From NCBI GenBank assembly GCA_028713915.1, contig JAQTNK010000012.1:1-64000 (forward strand): DNA of 64,000 nt, given 5' to 3'. The DNA comes from Rhodocyclaceae bacterium (GTDB taxonomy: Bacteria; Pseudomonadota; Gammaproteobacteria; Burkholderiales; Rhodocyclaceae). Of this stretch, positions 58,728-64,000 are shown piece after piece. The translations under genes were made by a program, and so were the position numbers. Under the pieces are notes generated by a model. It worked only from the letters and a program-made list of their open reading frames with translations. It did not search any database and was not told the DNA's origin. Numbering within the stretch: position 1 is the stretch's first letter; each line of letters opens with the position of its first letter.

Positions 58728-58746
58728 ATTCCGAATATTATAGAAT
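58728..58746. promoter_or_regulatory. A/T-rich operator-like element between ArsR gene and gpmA
   Basis: ATTC (58728-58731) and GAAT (58743-58746) form an inverted pair around an A/T-rich centre. It overlaps a perfect TATAAT for the ArsR gene (58742-58737, minus) and a TAGAAT for gpmA (58741-58746, plus). A likely site for ArsR autoregulation; -35 boxes are poor on both strands. Confidence 0.5.
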
Positions 58747-58818
58747 ACTGCTTTCCCGCCTCACCGTATGGATCCGCCTTATTATTCGGCGATTACCCTT
58801 CATCTGCGCGAGCGTCCC

Positions 58819-59568
58819 ATGTACAAGATCGTCCTCCTTCGCCACGGCGAATCCACCTGGAACCAGGAAAACCGCTTCACCGGCTGGACCGATGTCGACC
58901 TCACCGAAAAGGGCCAGGCCGAGGCCGTCGCCGCGGGCCGACTGCTGAAGAAGGAGGGCTACCGCTTCGACGTCGCCTTCACGTCGGTGTTGAAGCGCGC
59001 CAACAAGACGCTCAACGTCGTGCTCGAGGAAATGGACCAGTTGTGGATTCCGGTGCAGCATTCCTGGCGCCTGAACGAACGCCACTACGGCGCCCTGCAA
59101 GGCCTCAACAAGGCCGAGACGGCGGCAAAGTACGGCGACGCCCAGGTCAAGGTCTGGCGCCGCGCCTACGATACGCCGCCGCCGCCGCTGCCCGACGGCG
59201 ACCCGCGCATCGAGGCCGACGACCCGCGCTACGCCGACATGGCGCCCGGCGAGTTCCCGCGCACCGAATGCCTGAAGGACACCGTCGCGCGCTTCGTGCC
59301 CTACTGGCTCGGCACCATCGCGCCGACGGTGAAGTCGGGCAAGCGCGTCATCATCGCCGCCCACGGCAACAGCCTGCGCGCCTTGATCAAGTATCTCGAC
59401 CACGTCTCGGACGCCGACATCGTCGAACTCAACATCCCCACGGCCCAGCCGCTCGTCTATGAGCTGGACGCCGACCTGAAGCCGATCAAGCACTACTACC
59501 TCGGCGACGCCGAGGCCATCCAGAAGGCGATGGAAGCGGTTGCCAATCAGGGGAAAGCCAAAGCTTGA
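58819..59568 (+). CDS. gpmA: 2,3-bisphosphoglycerate-dependent phosphoglycerate mutase
   Basis: Interconverts 3- and 2-phosphoglycerate in glycolysis. The 249-residue protein has the phospho-histidine motif LLRHGES (His8), [10 protein letters not shown] and the second histidine in [13 protein letters not shown] 58819 fits homologues ([11 protein letters not shown]). The EnvC-like gene starts on its stop codon (TTGA). Confidence 0.95.
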   Translation: MYKIVLLRHGESTWNQENRFTGWTDVDLTEKGQAEAVAAGRLLKKEGYRFDVAFTSVLKRANKTLNVVLEEMDQLWIPVQHSWRLNERHYGALQGLNKAETAAKYGDAQVKVWRRAYDTPPPPLPDGDPRIEADDPRYADMAPGEFPRTECLKDTVARFVPYWLGTIAPTVKSGKRVIIAAHGNSLRALIKYLDHVSDADIVELNIPTAQPLVYELDADLKPIKHYYLGDAEAIQKAMEAVANQGKAKA

Positions 59569-60821
59569 GTTTCGCCGCACAGGACGCGAAGGACGCAAAG
59601 GAAAGCCAGGGAACTTCCTTTGCGGCCTTCGCGGTCGGCTTGCTCTTGCTGGGCTTTTCGCTGGCGGTGGCCGCCGCACCGGTTGCGGAGAAGCAGGCCG
59701 AGCTCAAGGACTTGCACAGCCGCATCGACGCGCTGCGCCGCGACCTCGCCAGGAGCGAGGAATCCAAGGCCTATGCCGCCGACCAGCTGCGCGAGACCGA
59801 ATCGACGATTTCGGACGCCAACCGCCGCCTGCACGAACTCGGCGCCGCGCGCAGCGACACGCAGGCCGAACTCGCCGACCTCGAACAGCAGAACCAGCGT
59901 CTCTTGCACCAGACCGAAACGCAGCAGAACCAGCTCGCCAAGCTGATGTTCCGCCACTACCTGCGTTTTGAGCCCGATGCGCTGCAGCTGGTGATTGCCG
60001 GCCGCGACCCCAATCAGGCGGCGCGCGACTACCACTTCCTCACCCTGCTGTCGCACGCCAAGGCCGACCTCATCGGCGACCTGCGCGCGGCGGCGGCGGA
60101 GAAAAGCCGCCTCGCCGCCGCGGCGCGCGCCAAAGGCGCGGAGCTCGCCGCGATCGAGCAGCAGCAGCAGCAGGAGCGCGCCGCGCTGGTCGCCCAGCGC
60201 GCGCAGCGCCAGGCGATGCTGCTCAAGGTCGCCGGCCGCATCAAGACCCAGCGCCGCGAAATCGATACCATGAAGCGCGACGAGCAGCGCCTGGGCCGGC
60301 TCATCGAAGGCCTCGCCAGGCTCGCCGCCGCCAGGCCCCATGCCAAGGTCAAGTCCGCCGGCTCCGGCGCCCCGCCCGTCGTACGCAACGAGCATATTCC
60401 CGACCCGGCCAGCGCCGGCGGCGCCTTCGCGGCGCTGAAGGGCAAGCTGCACCTGCCGGTAAAAGGCGACATCGCCGGCCGCTTCGGCGCCCAGCGCGCC
60501 GAAGGCGGCGCGACCTGGAAAGGCTTGTTCATCCGCGCCGCCGAAGGCACCGAAGTGCATGCCGTGGCGCCCGGCAGCGTGGTCTTTTCCGACTGGCTGC
60601 GCGGCTTCGGCAACCTCATGATCGTCGACCACGGCGACGGCTTCCTGTCCGTCTATGGCAACAACGAATCGCTGCTCCTGCAGGCCGGCGAAACCGTGAA
60701 AAGCGGCGAGGTCATTGCGACCGTCGGCAACAGCGGTGGCAACCCGGAATCGGGTTTATACTTTGAACTCAGGCACCAAGGACAGGCCTTCGATCCACTG
60801 CGGTGGGCAAGCCTGCGTTAG
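59565..60821 (+). CDS. EnvC-like murein hydrolase activator
   Basis: Periplasmic protein of 418 residues. After a hydrophobic export signal ([15 protein letters not shown], about residues 24-38) come a long coiled coil (about 40-125 and 165-245) and a C-terminal LytM domain. The zinc ligands are lost (GLFIR for the first motif, LYFELR for HxH), so it should activate amidases in cell division rather than cut itself. Start TTG 59565 overlaps the gpmA stop, but the first 20 codons are a REP-like palindrome; TTG 59641 is another possible start. Confidence 0.87.
   Translation: MSFAAQDAKDAKESQGTSFAAFAVGLLLLGFSLAVAAAPVAEKQAELKDLHSRIDALRRDLARSEESKAYAADQLRETESTISDANRRLHELGAARSDTQAELADLEQQNQRLLHQTETQQNQLAKLMFRHYLRFEPDALQLVIAGRDPNQAARDYHFLTLLSHAKADLIGDLRAAAAEKSRLAAAARAKGAELAAIEQQQQQERAALVAQRAQRQAMLLKVAGRIKTQRREIDTMKRDEQRLGRLIEGLARLAAARPHAKVKSAGSGAPPVVRNEHIPDPASAGGAFAALKGKLHLPVKGDIAGRFGAQRAEGGATWKGLFIRAAEGTEVHAVAPGSVVFSDWLRGFGNLMIVDHGDGFLSVYGNNESLLLQAGETVKSGEVIATVGNSGGNPESGLYFELRHQGQAFDPLRWASLR
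59585..59633. repeat. REP-like palindrome at the 5' end of the EnvC-like gene
   Basis: Arms CGCGAAGGACGCAAAGGAA (59585-59603) and TTCCTTTGCGGCCTTCGCG (59615-59633) are complementary except for one position, with an 11-base loop. The motif resembles intergenic GCAAAGG/CCTTTGC repeats scattered in some betaproteobacteria. Here it lies in the predicted coding start. I saw no second copy in this window. Confidence 0.65.
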
Positions 60822-60839
60822 CCCAGCCCCGGAGATTCC

Positions 60840-62294
60840 ATGCGCAGCAAATTTCAGCAGGTCGGCCTCGTCTTTATTGGCCTTGTCGCCGGCATACTCG
60901 TCAGCCTCAACTTCTCCGCCAGCGCGCAAAAGGATGCGCAGAATCCGCTGCCGGTCGAAGAACTGCGCTCCTTCGCCGACGTCTTCAGCGCCATCAAGCA
61001 AGGCTACGTCGAGCCCATCGACGACAAGAAGCTGATCACCTATGCCATCTCCGGCATGCTCTCCAACCTCGACCCGCACTCGGCCTACCTCGACAACGAA
61101 GCCTTCAAGGAACTCCAGGTCAGCACGCAGGGCGAATTCGGCGGGCTGGGCATCGAAGTCGGCATGGAAGACGGCTTCGTCAAGGTGGTGGCGCCGATCG
61201 AGGACACGCCGGCCGACCGCGCCGGCGTCAAGTCCGGCGACCTCATCATCAAGCTCGACGAAACGCCAGTGAAGGGCATGACGCTCAATGACGCCGTCAA
61301 GCGCATGCGCGGCAAGCCGAAGACCTCGATCAAGCTCACCATCGTGCGCAAGGGCGAGACCAAGCCGCTCGAGATCACCGTCATGCGCGACAAGATCAAG
61401 GTGCAGAGCGTCAAGTCGAAAATGATCGAGCCCGGCTACGGCTACCTGCGCATCACCCAGTTCCAGGAAGAAACCGTCGCCGACGTCGCCAAGCATCTCG
61501 ACAAGCTCTTCCACCCGGCGGAAGCGAAAACGAACGGCAAGGACAAGGCCGAGGCCAAGCCGGAAGAACTCAAGGGCCTCGTGCTCGACTTGCGCAACGA
61601 CCCGGGCGGCCTGCTGCACAGCGCCATCGGCGTCTCCGCCGCCTTCCTGCCGGCGAAGGCGCTGGTAGTGTCCACCGACGGCCGCACCGAGGATGCCAAG
61701 CGCAAGTACCTCGCCAGCACCGAAGACTATCTGCGCGGCCAGAAGGACGACCTCCTCAAGAACCTGCCGGCGGCGGCGAAGACGGTGCCGCTGGTGGTGC
61801 TGGTCAACGGCGGTTCGGCGTCGGCCTCCGAGATCGTCGCCGGCGCCTTGCAGGACCACCAGCGCGCCATCATCATGGGCACGCAGACGTTCGGCAAGGG
61901 CTCGGTGCAGACCATCCTGCCGCTGCCCAACAACACCGCGATCAAGCTCACCACGGCGCGCTACTACACGCCGAGCGGCCGCTCGATCCAGGCCAAGGGC
62001 ATCGTTCCCGACGTCATCGTCGAAGAGTCGGCCAACGGCGACACGCGCGAGCGCGTCCGCGAGGCCGACCTCGAGCGCCATCTCGACAACGACAAGGAAC
62101 AGTTGCCCGCCAAGGACGACAAGGCAACCGCCAAGCCGCCGCATGCCAAGAACGGCAAGGGCAAGGGCGCCGGCGGCAAGGACGACGAGGAAGACGCGCC
62201 CAAGGCCCCGGCCTTCGAGGTCGCCGGCAAGAACGATTACCAGCTCGGCCAAGCCATGAATCTGCTCAAGGCCTGGCAGATCATCAAACACTGA
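60840..62294 (+). CDS. ctpA: Carboxy-terminal processing protease (S41)
   Basis: Periplasmic serine protease of 484 residues that trims C termini of envelope proteins. It has an N-terminal anchor (VGLVFIGLVAGILVSLNF), a PDZ domain (about residues 85-170, GLGIEVGMEDGFVKVV), and the catalytic Ser/Lys pair in NGGSASASEIVAG and QTFGKGSVQT. A charged lysine-rich stretch (about 420-450) precedes the C terminus. gpmA-envC-ctpA is a conserved proteobacterial order. Confidence 0.93.
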   Translation: MRSKFQQVGLVFIGLVAGILVSLNFSASAQKDAQNPLPVEELRSFADVFSAIKQGYVEPIDDKKLITYAISGMLSNLDPHSAYLDNEAFKELQVSTQGEFGGLGIEVGMEDGFVKVVAPIEDTPADRAGVKSGDLIIKLDETPVKGMTLNDAVKRMRGKPKTSIKLTIVRKGETKPLEITVMRDKIKVQSVKSKMIEPGYGYLRITQFQEETVADVAKHLDKLFHPAEAKTNGKDKAEAKPEELKGLVLDLRNDPGGLLHSAIGVSAAFLPAKALVVSTDGRTEDAKRKYLASTEDYLRGQKDDLLKNLPAAAKTVPLVVLVNGGSASASEIVAGALQDHQRAIIMGTQTFGKGSVQTILPLPNNTAIKLTTARYYTPSGRSIQAKGIVPDVIVEESANGDTRERVREADLERHLDNDKEQLPAKDDKATAKPPHAKNGKGKGAGGKDDEEDAPKAPAFEVAGKNDYQLGQAMNLLKAWQIIKH

Positions 62295-62304
62295 GGGCTC
62301 ATTC

Positions 62305-62769
62305 GTGGATGTCGAACGCGCGCGGCTGATGCGGGACAAGGAACGGGGGCTGCACCGCCCCCATGCATTGGCTCCCCAGGCCGGCACGCGCAAGCACCGC
62401 GAACTGCGTTTCAACAAGCTGCGGGTCTGGCAGGTCGACCAGGCCAAGGCGCTGCTGGAAAGCCTTGAACATCTCGACGTCGCGCCGGGCATGCTGCCCA
62501 ACAGCCTTGCCGTCTGGTACGACATCACCGACTACACGATGGAAGGCCTCGAAGCGGCGCTGATCGCGCAGGGCTTCCACCTCGAGAACACGCTCTACTG
62601 CAAGATGATTCGCGCGCTGGTCTATTTCTGCGAAGAAACGCAGCTGCGCAACATGCGCCAGCCCGAGCGGCTGCTCAAGAAGTCGAACGAAATCTACTCC
62701 AAGGCCTGGGAACACCACGCCCACGGCGACCACGACGACACGCCGCCGGAACTGCGGCAAGACCGCTAG
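62305..62769 (+). CDS. Conserved hypothetical protein
   Basis: A 154-residue soluble protein of unknown function. It has no signal peptide; the middle contains LRVWQVDQAKALLESLEHL and VWYDITDYTMEGLEAALIAQGF, and the end is histidine/aspartate-rich (HHAHGDHDD), which might bind metal. The start GTG 62305 comes 10 bases after ctpA; ATG 62329 is an alternative. It probably belongs to the ctpA-moeB transcript. Confidence 0.72.
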   Translation: MDVERARLMRDKERGLHRPHALAPQAGTRKHRELRFNKLRVWQVDQAKALLESLEHLDVAPGMLPNSLAVWYDITDYTMEGLEAALIAQGFHLENTLYCKMIRALVYFCEETQLRNMRQPERLLKKSNEIYSKAWEHHAHGDHDDTPPELRQDR

Positions 62770-62779
62770 CCTGAGCGTC

Positions 62780-63535
62780 TTGGACGACCATCAACTCCTG
62801 CGCTACAGCCGTCATATCCTGCTGCCGGAAATCGGCGTCGAAGGGCAGGAAAAGCTGCTGGCGGCACGCGCACTGATCGTCGGTGCCGGCGGTCTCGGAT
62901 CTCCCGCCGCCTACTACCTGGCTTCGGCCGGCGTCGGCACCGTGGTGCTGGCCGACGGCGACACCGTCGATCTGACCAACCTGCAGCGCCAGATCCTCCA
63001 TTCGACCGCCGCCATCGGCTGGCGCAAGGCCGAATCCGGCGCCCGCACGCTGGCCGCCATCAACCCCGAATGCCAGGTCGTCGCCGTCACCGAGCGGCTC
63101 GCCGGCGCCGCGCTGGACGCCCAGGTCGCGGCTTGCGACGTCGTCCTCGATTGCTGCGACAACTTCGCCACGCGCCACGCCGTGAACCGCGCCTGCGTGC
63201 GCCACCGCGTGCCGCTGGTGTCCGGCGCGGCGATCCGCTTCGACGGCCAGGTCGCCGTCTTCGATTCGCGCCGCGACGACGCTCCCTGCTATCACTGCCT
63301 CTTCCCCGAAAGCCAGGACGTCGAGGAAATGCGCTGCGCCATCATGGGCGTCTTCGCGCCGCTCACCGGCATCGTCGGCACGGTGCAGGCCGCCGAGGCG
63401 CTGAAGGTGCTGATCGGCTGCGGCGAAACGCTCGCCGGGCGCCTGCTGCTGCTCGACGGCCTCGCCATGGAATGGCGCTCGATCACGGTGCCGCGCGATC
63501 CGGACTGCGCCGTCTGCGGGCGCGACGGCCGCTAG
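62780..63535 (+). CDS. MoeB/ThiF/HesA family adenylyltransferase
   Basis: E1-like enzyme that adenylates the C terminus of a ubiquitin-like sulfur carrier (MoaD or ThiS). The 251-residue product has the RYSRHILLPEIG start, the ATP loop VGAGGLGSPAAYYL, and two zinc CXXC pairs (CYHC, CAVC); a cysteine in RCAIMGV may be the thioester site. Start is TTG 62780. MoeB and ThiF cannot be told apart here, since no partner gene is nearby. Confidence 0.88.
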   Translation: MDDHQLLRYSRHILLPEIGVEGQEKLLAARALIVGAGGLGSPAAYYLASAGVGTVVLADGDTVDLTNLQRQILHSTAAIGWRKAESGARTLAAINPECQVVAVTERLAGAALDAQVAACDVVLDCCDNFATRHAVNRACVRHRVPLVSGAAIRFDGQVAVFDSRRDDAPCYHCLFPESQDVEEMRCAIMGVFAPLTGIVGTVQAAEALKVLIGCGETLAGRLLLLDGLAMEWRSITVPRDPDCAVCGRDGR

Positions 63536-63891
63536 ATCACTTTGCGGTGCCGTAGGCGTCCCGGCGCGTGGGCGATGGCGACGGAGAAAATCAGGAAGCC
63601 CCAGAAGGCCGCGGCGCCAAAGACAGCGAAGGCCGCCAGCAGCGCCAGCAGCGCCGCTTTCAGCAGCACCGCCAGGCCGCTCGCCTGCCTGAAGTAGGCG
63701 CGGTTGGCATAGGCATCGAGCAGCGCGATGCCGGCGCCGCAGGCCACCAGCAGGAAGAGGAAGGCGCCGCTCGGCATGCGGCCGAGAAGCACCGCCGCAC
63801 CGACGCCGACGACGCCCGCGACATGGCCGATGCGCAGCACGGCGATCAGCGCGACGCGCCCGGGGAAATCGCGGAAATTGCCATTCCGCAT
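63532..63891 (-). CDS. Small multi-pass membrane protein
   Basis: A 119-residue protein with three to four predicted membrane helices (for example VALIAVLRIGHVAGVVGVGA, FLFLLVACGAGIALLDAY, LLKAALLALLAAFAVFGAAA). No domain is recognised. It overlaps the end of the MoeB-like gene by 4 bases in convergent orientation and starts 4 bases after the gene cut off by the window edge, with which it is probably co-transcribed. Confidence 0.65.
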   Translation of the reverse strand: MRNGNFRDFPGRVALIAVLRIGHVAGVVGVGAAVLLGRMPSGAFLFLLVACGAGIALLDAYANRAYFRQASGLAVLLKAALLALLAAFAVFGAAAFWGFLIFSVAIAHAPGRLRHRKVI

Positions 63892-63895
63892 GGGC

Positions 63896-64000
63896 TTACG
63901 GATTCTTGAAGCGCGCCCGCAGCCGCTGGTCGCGACCGACCCGGCGGCTATCGAAGATCTCCAGTTCGCGCCGCTCGGAGAGCACCTTCAGCTCAGGCAG
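63896..64000 (-). CDS. C-terminal end of an unidentified protein (partial)
   Basis: The last 34 residues of a protein whose gene begins beyond the right edge, ending in RLRARFKNP. Too short to assign. It is charged and arginine-rich (LSERRELEIFDSRR). Spacing of 4 bases to the following membrane protein gene suggests one transcript. Confidence 0.6.
   Translation of the reverse strand: MPELKVLSERRELEIFDSRRVGRDQRLRARFKNP

Noticed and set aside
60756-62528. 590-residue minus-strand frame opposite ctpA
   Set aside because: Composition is typical of antisense frames (many D, V, L, H, R) and the plus strand has a clear protease with all motifs.

Overview
The window is a dense, GC-rich chromosomal stretch. 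Ubiquinone synthesis (coq7), heme synthesis (hemB), SlmA, cytochrome c4, ErpA and two type IV pilus systems point to a respiring betaproteobacterium. The neighbourhoods (proS-lytic transglycosylase, FmdB-DUF502-aspS, argB-nucleotidase-slmA) resemble Rhodocyclales-like genomes, but that finer placement is an inference. I saw no phage, insertion sequence, CRISPR array or tRNA. An rRNA operon begins at the left edge: its promoter and leader are inside (minus strand, about 1-205) and the 16S gene itself lies outside.

Layout. (1) 1-8 kb: rrn leader, tyrS, an M23 endopeptidase, anmK, erpA, bactofilin, a membrane coiled-coil protein, argC, then rplM-rpsI. From memory, the tyrS-to-argC order is also found in Pseudomonas. 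(2) 8-33 kb: housekeeping clusters. They include coq7-CNP1-rppH; proS with a lytic transglycosylase; ffh/ypjD/corB; pilC-pilD (no pilB beside them); FmdB-DUF502-aspS; a secreted RNase with its barstar inhibitor and nudB; hsp20; argB-nucleotidase-slmA; hemB/engB/cytochrome c4; an HD-GYP phosphodiesterase; a broken msrQ; and bioB-bioC with divergent comF. (3) 33.8-55.2 kb: one long minus-strand MSHA-type (mannose-sensitive haemagglutinin) type IV pilus locus. Transcription order is mshE-mshG-mshA, a three-gene cassette (unknown 93-aa protein, methyltransferase, SPINDLY-type O-GlcNAc transferase), a giant mshQ adhesin, mshC-D-O-P, then mshI-I2-J-K-L-M-N. (4) 55.3-64 kb: trmL, then gpsA/SH3/secB/grxC/rhodanese/ArsR, gpmA, an EnvC-like protein, ctpA, a small conserved gene, a MoeB/ThiF family gene and a membrane protein.

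How the parts work together. MshE carries the two-part c-di-GMP-binding motif, so MSHA pilus extension is probably set by c-di-GMP; an HD-GYP phosphodiesterase gene lies 3 kb past mshN. PilD at 18 kb is the only prepilin peptidase here and would process MshA, C, D, O and P. The glycosyltransferase and methyltransferase between the major pilin and the mshQ adhesin suggest a pilus with its own decoration genes.

The most interesting unlabelled signals are two intergenic small-RNA candidates (minus strand 7754-7862, plus strand 27062-27161). Each has a plausible sigma-70 promoter, an intrinsic terminator and C-rich loops complementary to Shine-Dalgarno sequences. The second sits convergent to engB, the same relation Spot 42 has to yihA in E. 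coli.
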